A stretch of 60,000 nucleotides of DNA from Symsagittifera roscoffensis (Eukaryota; Xenacoelomorpha; Acoela; Convolutidae): contig NC_087065.1 in NCBI RefSeq assembly GCF_963678635.1, forward strand, positions 20,413,623 through 20,473,622. The letters are read 5' to 3'. The notes under the pieces are model-generated. The model made no database searches, was not told where the DNA came from, and was given only the letters and a program-made list of their open reading frames with translations. The position numbers and the translations under genes were made by a program. Shown piece by piece: positions 28,742-40,756 of this stretch. Every line of letters begins with the position of its first letter. Position 1 is the stretch's first letter.

Positions 28742-28767
28742 CACCCAGGAGCGCCATAAAAACACTA
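28742..28767 (-). promoter_or_regulatory. Unusual primer-binding region of element 1
   Basis: Primer-binding sites normally begin with TGG within a few bases of the 5' LTR. Here the first TGG on the minus strand (TGGCGCTCCTGGGTG, 28756 down to 28742) starts 11 bases after the LTR end, behind TAGTGTTTTTA. The same arrangement is in element 2 (51957-51973). I cannot match it to a specific tRNA 3' end, so the primer is unassigned. Confidence 0.35.
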
Positions 28768-29668
28768 TGTAACATTCGTCTACTGCAGTCACACATGAGG
28801 CTTAAGAAAAATAGGCCCTATAACTATTGGCTCAAGAGTCAGGGACACTATCTCTTGTGTTTTTCCACCTCAAATCAGTCGGAGCCAATTCGGTTCGCTT
28901 GTGACACGAGACTACGACCCGTTACAGCTTAAAGGCTACTACTAAAATATCCCCCCACTCTAGAATTAATAACGTCCCCATACTCAGGTCTCTAGATACC
29001 CAAAATACATGAACGCCGTTAAAAACCGGGTTGGAACAATCCGTTAAGTTACTTTTTATTAGACAGTGGAACTTTGATCCATTTCAGATGGATCAACCTA
29101 AAACTCGCCTTACCTCAACATAACAATCATAAAACACACTCTAGAAATTAAATTAGTACTCACATTGTAGCACACTCAAGAACCAGGAAGTAAATAAGTC
29201 GGTAAGCAACTCAAGAATCAATAAAGTAACTAAGATGAGTTTAATGTCCGTCAGTTTTAACAACAAAACAAGTTTTTACTCTAGACTGTGAGTTCTCGTG
29301 AACCATTGGGACACTCTAGCTGTCCACCTTTCCACCGAAGGTTCACTCTGGTCCAGTTAATAATAGTACTCCAGTCACAACAATCCAGTTCGTGGGAATG
29401 CGCTCGTCTCTGTTTCAGATGGGACAGCTCTACTCTCGATTATTATTGCTACTGAAATTGCGAATAGCAATTTCCCACTGATTTTTCTAGCAACTTTCCC
29501 GCGATTGTCACTCAATCGTTCTGACTTCTCTTTCTTGACTTTCAGTTATCGCGAGAAAATCGTGCATGACATGCTCCATTCGAATTTTTGAAAAATTAAA
29601 TTTCTCTCCAAAATCAAGTGTTTTTTGCTTCTCTCAAGGTCAAAACTTCCAAATATGACCGACTGGCA
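28768..29668 (-). repeat. 5' LTR of element 1
   Basis: The 901-bp LTR pairs with 6896-7802. It shares CACGAG, CAGCTTAAAGG and AACAATCATAAAAC variants with that copy. It differs from it by a shorter C-run, several substitutions and GGGTTGG for GGGCCGG. Confidence 0.92.
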
Positions 29669-30051
29669 CATGAGCACTCCGAACAATAAACGACCGCCCA
29701 AACTTTCTGTCTATCTTTTGCGCGTCCTTGAACATTCGACCAGAAAACTTGAAGAGCAACTGCTCTAACTTAGTTTGAACATTTACAAAAAATTAAGTAC
29801 GTCATTTTGAGGTCATTGCTACCAAGTGATTGATGATCAATTGCACCAAAAATTGACTTATCCATTCAGACCGTTCCAGACTGTAGTCCTCATAAGGGAG
29901 TTTCAGTGTGGTTGAGGACCCTACTACAATATGCCAAGAACTCAGTTAAATCTACATGAAGGTTGCTGTACGTAAGTTTGCCAGTCGGTTATATTTGAAA
30001 GTTTGACCTTGAGATGAACGTTTAATCTTGTTGTGGTAGAAAAGTAATTTT
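29669..30051. other. 383-bp spacer between elements 1 and 2
   Basis: No coding frame is seen. It carries an inverted LTR tip at 29979-30015 and a 7-base inverted repeat (GTCCTCA ... TGAGGAC). It is the only sequence separating the two full elements. Confidence 0.7.
29979..30015 (+). repeat. LTR start fragment in opposite orientation
   Basis: The plus strand reads TGCCAGTCGGTTATATTTG and then AAGTTTGACCTTGAGA, matching the first ~37 bases of the family LTR, which elsewhere in the window lies on the minus strand. It sits 37 bases from the 3' LTR end of element 2. It is a remnant of another, oppositely oriented insertion or of a rearrangement. Confidence 0.75.
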
Positions 30052-30954
30052 TGTAACATTCGTCTACTGCAGTCACACATGAGGCTTAAGAAAAATAGGC
30101 CCTATAACTATTGGCTCAAGAGTCAGGGACACTATCTCTTGTGTTTTTCTACCTCAAATCAGTCGGAGCCAATTCGGTTCGTTTGTGACATGAGACTACG
30201 ACCCGTTACAGATTAAAGGCTACTACTAAAATATCCCCCCCACTCTAGAAATAGGAACGTCCCCATACTTAGGTCTCTAGATACCCAAAATACATGAACA
30301 TCGTTAAAAACCGGGCCGGAACAATCCGTTAAGTTACTTTTTATTAGACAGTGGAACTTTGATCCATTTCAGATGGATCAACCTAAAACTCGCCTTACCT
30401 CAACATAACAATTGTAAAACACACTCTAGAAATTTAAATTAGTACTCACATTGTAGCACGCTCAAGAATCAGGAAGTAAATAAGTCGGTGTGCAACTCAA
30501 GAATCAATAAAGTAACTAAAATGAGTTTAATGTTTGTCAGTTTTAATAACAAGAACAAGTTTGTACTCTAGAATGTCAGTTTTCGTGAACCATTGGGACA
30601 CTCTAGCTGTCCACCTTTCCACCGAAGGTTCACTCTAGTCCAGTTTAGAATAATGCTCCAATCACAACAATCCAGTTCGTGGGAATGCGCTCGTCTCTGT
30701 TTTAGATGGGACAGCTCTACTCTAGATTATTATCGCTACTGAAATTGCGAATAGCAATTTCCCACTGATTTTTCTAGCAACTTTCCCGCGATTGTCACTC
30801 GATTGTTCTGACTTCTCTTTTCTGATTTTCAGTTATCGCGAGAAAATCGTGCATGACAGGTTCCATTCGAAATTTTGAAAAATTAAATTTCACTCCAAAA
30901 TTAAGTGTTTTTTGCTTCTCTCAAGGTCAAACTTCCAAATATGACTGACTGGCA
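30052..30954 (-). repeat. 3' LTR of element 2
   Basis: A 903-bp LTR almost identical to 51974-52876. Both have GTTTGTGACATGAG, CAGATTAAAGG and CAATTGTAAAAC (plus strand), distinguishing them from the element 1 pair. Confidence 0.93.
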
Positions 30955-31384
30955 CTTACTCCCCGGACTCGCGATCGATGTCCTCATCGCGTGCTGTCTT
31001 CTGCCAGTGAGTCCCAGAAAACCGAGTGTTACTCAAGATACAGTGCCAGTGGTCATTTACAGAAGTTCGCAGCAGACTTAAGCTTATCTACACCCCAAAA
31101 TTCACAGCCATGTAAAATTTTCACACTATCGCTAAACAGCAATCAAAATCTGCACACACCTGCACCCTTGAATTCTCGCTTTCCAAGCCAATCATTTAAA
31201 ATTTCTTTTGTCCTATTCAATCAGGAAATTGTCATGCAGCATTTTGATTTATATAGTAAATATAGTATATTAATAACAATATTTGTTTTGTTAAAATTTC
31301 TTTTTCGTGAATCCAAGTTTCACCCGGATCCACGCTCAAGCCCCCTTTCCCTCTCAAGACTCAAGATCCATTCGAGCCACCTAC
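30955..31384 (-). other. 3' UTR of element 2
   Basis: 430 bases between the ORF2 stop and the 3' LTR, closely matching 7803-8234 and 52877-53306. The polypurine-like GGGGAGTAAG lies directly before the LTR on the minus strand. No gene is seen. Confidence 0.6.
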
Positions 31385-34300
31385 TCATCTCGCACTCTTC
31401 GCCTTGGAGGTACTGCACCCTGAAGTATTGGATACGGCAAACTGTCTCAACAGTTCCTCTTCATCATCGGAGCTAATCACAATCTCCTCCCAAGCCTTCA
31501 GCTGTTCGTAGGATCGCATCCATTCTCTTTGCTCTTGCAACCTCTTTGCTTGGTTGGGTAGTGCCTTCACCCTAGATTCCCGGTTCAAACAAAAGGAGTT
31601 GTGCAGGCTCAAGCTCACGTTCTTCGCCAGGTCCTCCTCTAGTATCGATTCCCTCGCCTTGGTATTGTCTCTAGACATTTTACCCACTCTCTTCCATCCT
31701 GTCGTGATTGCATTACGATGGGTTAACAGGGGTCTCTTGAAAGCTTCCGGCCCAATCTCGGCCTGGAACTGTCGATACTCCTTTTGATGTTTTCTCATGT
31801 GATCTTTCGTTGTCATGTACAACCAGGACGTCAGCGTCGCTCGAAACCATGGGAAGTACCTCAGACGGCTCCAGACATGTCTGACTTCCGTTGGTATGGC
31901 GAATACCTTGCACGCAGTCTCAAACAACTCGAGTCTCCTACTGTAGTCTATCGCGTATATTGACTCAGCCGTTGGCGTCCCCGCTTCCCGATACCTCGTT
32001 ATATTCTCTTCTATCCATCTCAGAGCCAACCTCGTACTCACTACCAAGATCGTCACCTTCTGTCGGTGATCCGGTAGTCCGATCGACCGGATTTCTTCCA
32101 TATCCCACACCAGGCAAAGGTTCTTGTGATCTGGATACCACACCGTTTGCGCCAAACAGTGGCATGGGCATTCTCCATGGGTGATCTCAATGCTCCTGAG
32201 GTTACGCTCCCCCGAGGCCTCCAAGAGAGGCTCAAGCTCCATCATTTTCTCATGCATCGTGTCGTTATCTTCCAGGTTTGGAGCACTTCCCACAGGTTTT
32301 CCGATCACGTTTTGTCTCTCGTGATCGCTTGTGTTCTCTCTCTCCAACTTCAAAAGTTCTTCTCCCCAGATTTCACTCAAGTCATCTCTCAATTCTTTTG
32401 GTACTGTCACTCTGATTTTTCTCAACAACTTGTGCGAGTGATGCGATATCCTAGCCAACCTAACGCACTTGGGCACTGAGAAGGCCTTGTCCACCAGTAC
32501 TCTCTGGCTGGATGCTTCCACCATCGCCATGTGCAGTGGGTAGTGACTTCCGCACAAGTTGGCCATCATTGACCCTATCAGGGATTTTGCGTTCAATGGC
32601 AGGCCATAAGCTTCGCTCATGGGAAACCCCATTTCTGCCTCAAGACCAACTTTCCAGCTCCGGATGTGTTTTTGAGTCACCTGCAACACCCCAGGCCATG
32701 ATTCTACGCTCAATGCCGTCACCCAATGGTGTTCAGACTCTAGTCTTTCCAATGACTGCAAACTACACATTCTCGAGAAGAATCCGAGAGCTGTCGCTAT
32801 ATTCACCGTGGTTCTCGCGTAACACTCCGCTACTATTTGCACTTCACTTCTCTCCCTTTCCGTGATGTCTTCGAACCAAGTGACCAGGTCTTCTTTTTGA
32901 AAGGACAGTATTCTGACGCATGACCGTCCATCGCAGGTGTGCTCTCCGTTTCCAAACGTCGAATCCAGACAGCTACCCGGCTCTAACTTCTTCGCTGACC
33001 CGGGATTGTTCGTCTTTTCGCTTGGCTCTTGCATCTGAGGTGAGATTAACTTATGCAGCACACTCAACTTTGCCAGATCTTCATCTTCCGTTGGTGCTAA
33101 CCTCACTCGCTCGGTGGTTTCCTCGATCAGACTCGCGTGGGGATGTGGACACCAGGAGGGTCTTAGTAGTTTCCATACCACTCCCAAGTTCGTGGTTAAC
33201 AAGCCATTTCCATCGCCCATGTTCACTTCAACTCTCTTGTTTGAGCGCGGTATGCTTACCATCTCTGGTGTTTTCTCAAGAATCAGGCCCAAGCTCGGCC
33301 CCTCTTTTTCCACCGCGTCTATCTCCATTATTCTTTCTGTCCAAAACTTCAGTAGCTCCGCTACCTCATGGTTTCTGTGCGCGCCTCCAGTTTCCGAGTC
33401 TAAGAAGGGGTTGTAGGCTATTCCCATCACTCCTGACACGTATTGGTATTCCCCCTTCTCGCTGGGTCTCGAGTACTGCTCTGACGAGGCCAGGTTACGG
33501 TGAACATCATGTTCTTCTTCGAACTTCTTATTATAAAACCTCCGCACCTCGTCTAGTTTTCTGTGGTTCTCTAGGGATTGTCTGGAACTATCTTCCTTTT
33601 CTATTCCTGTACTTTGATACACGTTCAAGATGATCGTTGAGACTCTTTTTTCCATGGTTTTACTTACGCTTGCTCTCTGTTGGCATGCCAGGATGGTGCT
33701 ATCAGACATCATCGACATTATCCATCTCAAGAAACACGTGGCATCCTTTCTTCTAGCCAGGCTCAAGCCTGAATTGTCCCTGGCTACGTTTTGCATCAGT
33801 GCCTGATACACATCTAGCTTCTTGCTTCCCAGCTTCAGCCTGTCATACGAGGTCAGTGTTTCCAACTCTATCCCCACCAGACTCCAGGTGAACATTAATT
33901 GTCCTGCAGTTCTAACGAAGGGATTCGCCATTAATGGTGGTGCTGATGAGGGTGTCCTCATTGCTTCTTCAAAATGATCCTTCAACAAACTCTGCCAGGA
34001 CCTCTTCAGATGATTTGCCATTTCTATTTTATTAACCTCGGCCTTTTGCTGGGTGGCCCAATTGCGTCGCTTGCGAGCTACTCCACTGTCCAACTTCTTC
34101 CAGCAGTCCTCCATTTCTTCCAATGCTTCAAGGGCCACCCACCACGTCCGGGAAGTGTTCCTCGTCTTGTTCTTCTCCAATGGATCACTCGTCACTTGCT
34201 TGCCCATGTCCTGATGTGCCTTCGAGATCCATTCTTTGCCGATATCCACTTCCCATGTCTGTCCGTTCGTTGAACCTCTCTTTACGTTTATCTTCTGAGG

Positions 34301-34915
34301 CTTGAAGTCTTCCTCCGATGTCGAACTGGTGGAAGTCTCTATTTCCCTTTCTACTTCAAGTGGTCTTCTGAGCTCTGAGCTGTTCTTGTATGTCGCCGTA
34401 TTGCATCGAGCCAAAACCATGGGCGCCGTCTCTCTCAAGTTTCCTTCCGAAACAGCATCCACTGAAGGACTACCCAATCCTTCTACTTCTCTCTTCCTCT
34501 TGCGAGTCTTCACATTTCTGCTTGAGGGTGTTGTAGCTATCATCACTGATTCGACCTCTCTATCCAATCCTTCTAACTCTTGCCTCCCCCCTGCTCGAGC
34601 CTTAAGGATATTAGTACTTTTACTTATATTACTAGTCCCAACCTTATCCCTTTTTATATCATCAACTCTTTTATCTACAGTTTTTTGTTTCAGAGTAGAG
34701 CTGTCCTCACATTTTTCTTCTCTAGTCTTCGATCGTGAATTCCTCAGCTCTACCAGCTTGCTCAGCAGGTCTTTTCTCGCCTTCTCATCCAGGCCCGTTC
34801 CTATCAGAAGCGGTTCTCCAAATCTTACGACTGTTCCCACAGTTCCTCCTTGAATTTGTCCAGCGTCGTCTCGCTGCCCACTTCTTGATTGAATTCTTCC
34901 AAGAACTCCTGCCAA
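31385..34915 (-). pseudogene. Element 2 ORF2, C-terminal fragment (~1,176 codons)
   Basis: This frame covers what is split into two pieces in element 1 (9232-~11690 and 8235-9500) without a break. It shows that the 1-base insertion near 9495 in element 1 is a lesion. It begins out of register because a 1-base deletion near 34834 (CTGTTCCC where element 1 has CTGTGTCCC) breaks it from the upstream 944-codon frame. Features are the KTRKRKREVEG basic motif, a Cys/His cluster ECPCHC and an acidic C-terminal tail. There is no recognised family. Confidence 0.78.
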
Positions 34916-37659
34916 GCATCGCCCTTCAGGGATCCCAGGAACATGTCCCTGTTCCCTTCGAACGTGTTCTTTTCCCTTTCCTCCGAGCTCAAGAGTAACA
35001 TCCCCATATTGAAAGTCTCACCTGTTAATGGCAATTCCAGGTTCTTCCGGGGGGACGGATTCAGAGGTGGGGTGGCAGAATCTGCCCAATTCTCCTCGCT
35101 CAAATCTTTCAACAGCTCTTGGGTGGTGAGCTCCTCCCCTGATGGCCCTGGCTCAGGCGTATTCCCCACTTCCATGTCTTCACCGGCTTCACTGAGAGTT
35201 TCATCCATACTCTCTTCTTCTGACTCATGTCTCCTTCTCTCGAGAATTTTCTTAAATCGGTCCTCGACGGGTCCACTCCTCTTGTCTCCAGGCGTGTCCA
35301 CTGACAGTGGTGATGGTGTCGTAGGATCCAGCTTTTTGTATTCCGTCAGGGCTACGTGCAGTTGACCTGCTGCATCTAGTTCTTTTCCCTCCTGTCTCAC
35401 TTCCACCTGTTCTAAGCCATAGGGTGCCCTGTATTTTCTCGTTGCAAATTTCATGTCGTCCACCAATGCGACGTGCCCCTCCATCACGATCATCCTGCCA
35501 TCATCCCATATGGGTAGCATATTATCCAGTCCCTCCTGCTCAAGAGCTCTCAAGACCTTTCGCACCTCATATCCAGGGGGCTGCGAGCCTCTCATCTTTT
35601 TTGCTTGCGTCGTCCACGAGTTTATTTTCGCCTCACTAGTGTGGAAGTAAACCGCCGCCGTATAGCCGACGAACAGGGGGTCCCAGCCATCAGTGAAATC
35701 CTTCTGCATTTCCTCCGTCGTCATCCTCGCCATTATGGAGGGAACTACCAAGGGACTGTTCATTCCTAAGGTCATCCTCCTGACTATTGGGAACTCAGGC
35801 ATGGTGGCTGGGAGGATTTCTTTCTCCATTATGGTCTCCAGCTCCCTCTTCACCAGTGCAAAGCACTCCTTCCAGGCAGGAATTCTCAAGATCCCTCGTC
35901 CGTCTGCCGTCAATGGGTTCAAGTTCCAGAACTTGGGATACATTTCGATGGGACCCTCTCGCTTGCCTCCCATTCTACATTGCATTTGCCCCCTGAAGTT
36001 GTACACTATTAGCTCGGCATCTTTCACCTTTCCAAAGAGTACCGTGTTGCCCATTCGCGCTCTGAGCACCTCCTGCTGACACCAATTTAACGCCGTCCCA
36101 TCCAGTATACTGATAAGACTCAAGTGCGTTACAGAGTGACGATACGTTGTCACCAGGGGATCTGGGAACGCGTACGTCACCGCTGGACCATAAATGCAGG
36201 TCACCACCTCCTCTAGGCCCCGGATTATCCCCATTCGGTCCGACCTCTTTGCCAGGCATAGGTCCGTCAGCAGAGGCATCCCTCTATTCGTCTTCTTCCA
36301 TTCTTCTCTCGAGGTTGGATTCTCATCTTCACCCGTAATTTGCCGATTCTGCATCATGAGGTATTGCACTAACAACGTCTTCAACCCTGCGGCACACTTG
36401 TAGGAGCTGGTTTCTATGCTCGAGTGGACTCTCCCCATAGACAGAGGCTCTCCATATTCCATTAATCGATGAAACGACACCAATTCCCCATGGGTCAAGA
36501 GCAATAGTGCCAGGTACCCATCAACTCGAAGTGTCTCCACTCCTCGACTAAACATGTATGCTGGGCCCATGTTGAACAAGTATCTGGGGTAAACCAAATA
36601 CAAAGCCAAGAGCAGGCTGATGGGCATGCCCAGTATCTCCTGCACGAAGGCTCCAAAGATAGTCGCCGTGGTGCCGAACATTCCTGCCATGAATTCCTTC
36701 TCCCAGCAAGGACTCAAGAACTTGAGAATCTCATAATCCCTCCTAGTCCTCAATTCACCCTTGGCGTGCTCTCTCCAGAACCCTCCAATCGTCACTTCAT
36801 TGGCGGCCGAGACAAATCTAGCCACCGTCATGTCTCTTGTTTCGGCCAGCTCCAGTTGTTTCTCCAGAAAACTCCAGACTTGTTTCACGAGGGGTGGTGC
36901 TTCCTCCCTCGTCTTGTTCGTGGCGTTCTCCAGCCTTGGTGTCAAAAATGGCCACCAGCCATTTTCTTGAGTCAATCGATATTTCATCGATTCTAATTGC
37001 TTCTCCGTCTCGGCCACATTTCTTTTCTCGTTACTGGGACCTCTAGACTTGCTGGTGGAGTTTGTGATCTTCACATCCATACTCCGAAACCACAAACTGG
37101 CCGTCAATTGGCTTATCGCCGGGTGATCGTCTCTGATGACTGGGCTGAACTTGAGTTGCCTGGCAAAGTTCGATATCTCTAGCAAGAGCACCTCATCTAA
37201 TACGATCAGGATGTCGGCTAGTCCATAAAAGCCCCTCAGTGCATGAGATATGTCCGCCCATGCCGCCGCCAATTCTGACTTGCGAAGCCTCAGGTTCGAT
37301 GGCTCCAACTCCCGATTGGGGGCTGCCATTAGAATCCGCCATTCATTCCCTTCTGCTATCAGGATCAAGACCGCGTACACGAATTGTAGGGCGGGTGGCA
37401 TATTCGCGTATCCAGGGGATGTGGTAAACACCACCTTCGTCTTGGACCCGAATCTCGAGACAACATTCTCTTGCACTTCATTCATCGCCGCAAACAACGC
37501 CTGAATGGCTTCCCATATCTTCCTCGATGGCGGATTTTCATCGCCCTTCAGTTGCTCAAGAAGTCCCACCGCGTGCAGGTGATCATTCATTCCTGCAAAC
37601 AATAGCAGCTCAGGTTCACAGGGCATCTCCGACTTTATTGCCACCACCAGAGTTAACAT
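34825..37659 (-). pseudogene. Element 2 ORF2, middle fragment (944 codons)
   Basis: This corresponds to the second SGNH-like domain from after its block I (FAGMND and GDDHP motifs present but with R before DDHP), the hydrophobic segment, and the unknown region through the acidic linker. At the position of the element 1 nonsense codon 12358 this copy has an intact Trp (IWDDG). It is cut upstream by a 10-base deletion near 37672 and downstream by a 1-base deletion near 34834. Confidence 0.78.
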
Positions 37660-37664
37660 CTGAT

Positions 37665-39065
37665 TTAATTCAATGAGTATATCAGAGTCTCCGGCCAGAA
37701 CAACTTGGGAGACGTTCCTTCGAAGTCCGACCCCGCCACAATGACTACTCTCGCAGCAGCTGGATCTGCTCTATCATAAACTGCCAGGGTTTTGGCCAGC
37801 TGGGTGCTGCCACAGGGCTTCCCGTACCTGGGATCTTCCGCCAATTTCGAGCCTTCGTAAGCGGCATCCGGCAATTCCATCGACCCTGGATTGAGTAGTT
37901 TGTCTACCACTTTCAACTGTGCCGGGGTCGCCAACCTGATCCTGGCGATGCTCGTTCGGTGCTTGGGGGGTTCTGTTATAAGTCCAGGACTCCCCAGCAG
38001 CTTGAGAGGTCGGTAGTTAATGGGTCCCATGATCGCTTTTGTGGGAATTCCAGTCAGGTCTGTGGTCTCCATCAATTTCGTTCTCGAGAAGTGCGCCTCA
38101 TGAGCTTTCAACCAGTCCACGCAATGATGTCTATTCAAATCCTCATGTGACACTCGTTCAATCCCCAGGGTTTCCGCCAATTCTCGCCTGCATTCCAAAC
38201 TCTCTAGGTCCAGTTCTTTCACCTTCTCAGGATATCTCAAGCGAGCGGTCTCTATAGACCTCTTTTCCCGCTTGTTCTCTGCCACTACCACTGAGGATAT
38301 CGCCGAGCCTGGAGGTGTTGATGACATCACCTCCTCAGACTCCATTGGCGTGGCACTCTGCAATCGGGTCTGGTTGCTCCTCGAACCGTCTCTAGCGTCA
38401 ACTCTCGTTCCCAAGCGACCAGACAAGGCCCTTGAGGCAAGAAATGGTGGGTTCGGAGGTGGTCCTAATGTGAATTGGGCTGTCTCTAGCAGATCCGACT
38501 CTAGCGTGTTTATGTGTTCCTGAAAGATGTCGTTCAGCCACTCCGCTCCCCTTGGCCTATCGAAATGGATTCCATCATTGGAGGTGTCTTCAGGGAATCC
38601 CTTTTTCTCCATGCGCTCCGCTACGTCCAACAGTCTGACAGGAAGCACACTCTTCCGGTGTATGTCTCGGATCACCTTGTTTAGGTTCCGCACCTTCTCG
38701 TTCATCTCCAAGGCGTGCTGATCAAACATCATGTTGTAGGGGACCGTGCATACCGTCAGCAGGACGGGGTCCATCTGGATCCTCAGCTCCTCAAGAAGGC
38801 AGCTCATCTTGTCGTACAGACTCGTTATTTTCCTCGCTTCTCCCCTTGACACATCGTTGGTCCCGATCATCAGGGTCACCGTATATACTTTAGTCATCCC
38901 TAGCATGTCCAGGGTTGCCAACATCTGTGGCGTGGCAGCTCCAGCGAAAATCAAGATTCCTGTCTGCCAATGCGACTGGATCCGGGTCAACACCCGCACC
39001 AGGCTGTCCCCTATGATTAGGTGAACTGCACCCTCTGGCACACGAGGTGGCGCGAGATACTCCAC
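37665..39065 (-). pseudogene. Element 2 ORF2, SGNH/GDSL hydrolase fragment (466 codons)
   Basis: It contains the full first SGNH-like domain: IGDSLVR, FAGAAT, MIGTNDVS and NDGIHF, so the Ser, Gly, Asn and Asp/His blocks are all kept. Unlike element 1 it runs on through ERVSHEDL without a stop and reaches block I of the second SGNH-like domain. A 10-base deletion near 37672, relative to element 1, shifts it and it ends at 37665. Upstream the frame is continuous with DCFHDAAW of the coiled-coil fragment, showing that the two were one protein. Confidence 0.8.
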
Positions 39066-39075
39066 CCAGGCTGCA

Positions 39076-40251
39076 TCATGGAAGCAGTCCCTCCTGGCTC
39101 CCTGTTCCGCACTCCAATCCAGTCGATTGTGCCTGTGGTACCTCCCCTGTATTTTTCTTGTAACTCGAGATCACGACGTTCCTGACCGGCTGTTCCCTCC
39201 AAGTTGGGGGAAGCTCCGGTCTTGCCGATCTTTCACGGTTTTTCTGCTGTAATTTCTCGCCTAGCTCTTTCAGGCGCGATGAGCCGCCACTCACCTGACT
39301 GTCGCTCGAGGTCGAGGTTGGGGTATATCCCGGCAGCACCACATCCATTAGTGGACGTACAGGTTGTGTCTCTAGGCTACGCAAGGAAGGCGTTGCGTCA
39401 TTCGGTATCCAGACTTCCAACCCTTCACTCATGTGTGCTCTGGCCTCGCGGTCAAGGTTGAACCGTCCTCTTGCCCTGGGAGCTTCATCCACCTCCATGC
39501 GCGACTCTGGCCTCGAGCTGGTCACTACTCGCTCCTTTGGCCTGGCTCCCTTCTGTGCGTCAAGCTCACGTTGTCGCTGTTCTATTCTCTCCAACTCCGA
39601 CTTCAGTTGATCACGATTCGCGGCGCTCTCCCGCACCCTTAGTTCCTGCTGATGTTCAACTTTTAGCATCTCAAGTAACCTCAGAGTCTGATCTCGCTCG
39701 TTGACTGCCTGGTCTCTCTCCAGCTGAATCTTTTCCCGATCCAGCTTCGCCTGATCCCGATCGAGGTTCGCCTTGTTCCTTTCCTTCTGCGCCTTCTCGA
39801 GCTCTTTCTTTAGAACACCCAGATCCGGATATGCCTCGGTCGTCTGTTGCGCTCGCGTCATCGACGGCACCCTACTCGAGCCCTGGCTTGTAGATCTTGC
39901 TGTTGGCCTAGTCGGTAGTGGGAACTCCCCTGCGCCATATTCAGTGCTGTTACTCAGGCCAGGATTCCTTGCCAAGTCAAAGCCCCTTACTCCTCCATCC
40001 ACGTTCCAAGACAACCATCTGGTCTGTTCTTGGTTTGATATACCCTCGGTGGTGTACCCGATCATCAAGACAGCCTCCGTTGCAGACTCCCTGCACTCAC
40101 CCTGGTCTTCCAACTGGAGGATGGCATTCAGCATTACTGCCATTCTCTCGTCTATCTGGGTATAGTCCAGGTCCCTCAGGCGTCTGTACAGCTCATCAAG
40201 AGTGGGCTTCTTCAGGGCCGCGGGCATGGAATTCCAGAATCGGTCTGCCAT
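39076..40251 (-). pseudogene. Element 2 ORF2, N-terminal coiled-coil fragment (391 codons)
   Basis: Equivalent of 15879-17114: conserved N-terminal region, Ser/Thr linker and a long charged coiled coil with DRDQAKLDREK heptads. A 2-base deletion near 39148 (CCCCTGTA where element 1 has CCCCTCTGTA) takes it out of frame for its last ~24 codons. The start ATG is conserved with element 1. Confidence 0.75.
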
Positions 40252-40300
40252 TCTTCGTGACTTCGGGATGTATATCGGTATGTGTTAACCAGCTCAAGAA

Positions 40301-40495
40301 TTACCTAACCGACTCAAGTATTACCCAACTCAAGAATTCTCTAGAAATGTTCCCTTGCAAATACTTGCTGTAGGTGCGGATTATCGCGAGTTCAATCAAG
40401 ATTTCTCTTTCTGTTTCTCGCTTGAGTATAGTTGGATTTTCCACTTTGTTTTTCAAACTTGATCTGAAAACAGAAAGCATATTAAAACTTAACAT
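40301..40495 (-). CDS. Short conserved frame upstream of ORF2, element 2 (64 codons)
   Basis: Counterpart of 17184-17378 with three amino-acid differences. It also spans the TTTTCAG acceptor (40464-40470). It could be an exon, a small leader ORF or chance. Confidence 0.25.
   Translation of the reverse strand: MLSFNMLSVFRSSLKNKVENPTILKRETEREILIELAIIRTYSKYLQGNISREFLSWVILESVR
40464..40470 (-). promoter_or_regulatory. Candidate 3' splice acceptor upstream of element 2 ORF2
   Basis: The same TTTCTGTTTTCAG as in element 1, 213 bases upstream of the ORF2 ATG. Conservation in both copies is consistent with, but does not prove, use for a subgenomic mRNA. Confidence 0.45.
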
Positions 40496-40756
40496 GTCAC
40501 GTTCCTAACCTAGAGACCCCCCTTCTACCAGTATGGTTAAAATTTTATCATTCTCATTTCACTTAAAACAATTCAATTGGAATTTCCTTAAAAGCATGCA
40601 GATTCATTTTATGTTTTAGCACCGTTAATTCTTTTTTTTCTAAAAATTTAATTGTCATGCCAATCACATCTTAAGATCCCTTTACCTGCGCCGCACCCCA
40701 GTACCTAACTCAAGACTCCATCCTCACGCCCGACTCGATACCCCCATGTACCCGAC

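Larger units (their letters stand above)
26443..28767 (-). other. 5' leader of element 1
   Basis: The ~2.3-kb untranslated leader lies between the 5' LTR and the gag ATG. In transcript order it holds the putative primer region, a 70-bp triplicated repeat, AT-rich and C-rich stretches, a dense array of GTCTTGGGACAG units, and an AT-rich segment with TATATAG and ATTGTAAATA motifs just before gag. All frames through the array are periodic low-complexity products, not genes. Confidence 0.75.
6896..29668 (-). mobile_element. Element 1: giant Ty3/gypsy-type LTR retrotransposon (~22.8 kb), complete but mutated
   Basis: The element is bounded by similar ~0.9-kb LTRs at 6896-7802 (3') and 28768-29668 (5'), each reading TGCCAGT...GTTACA on the minus strand. 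The order in transcript sense is 5' LTR, leader (26443-28767), gag-pol (17880-26442), macrodomain readthrough tail (17634-17879), ORF2 (8235-17114), 3' UTR and 3' LTR. The LTR pair differs at roughly ten places, about 1%, so insertion is moderately recent. Coding lesions are one frameshift in gag and two nonsense plus two frameshift changes in ORF2. No target-site duplication is visible: the 5 flanking bases are ggtga on the left and catga on the right. At this length it is far larger than typical Ty3/gypsy elements of 5-10 kb. Confidence 0.93.

Noticed and set aside
6891-29673. Target-site duplication for element 1 (ggtga / catga)
   Set aside because: Only the last three bases agree. Not enough to call a duplication.
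30052-31384. CRISPR-like array or bacterial features
   Set aside because: No regularly spaced repeats with unique spacers, and the sequence context is eukaryotic.
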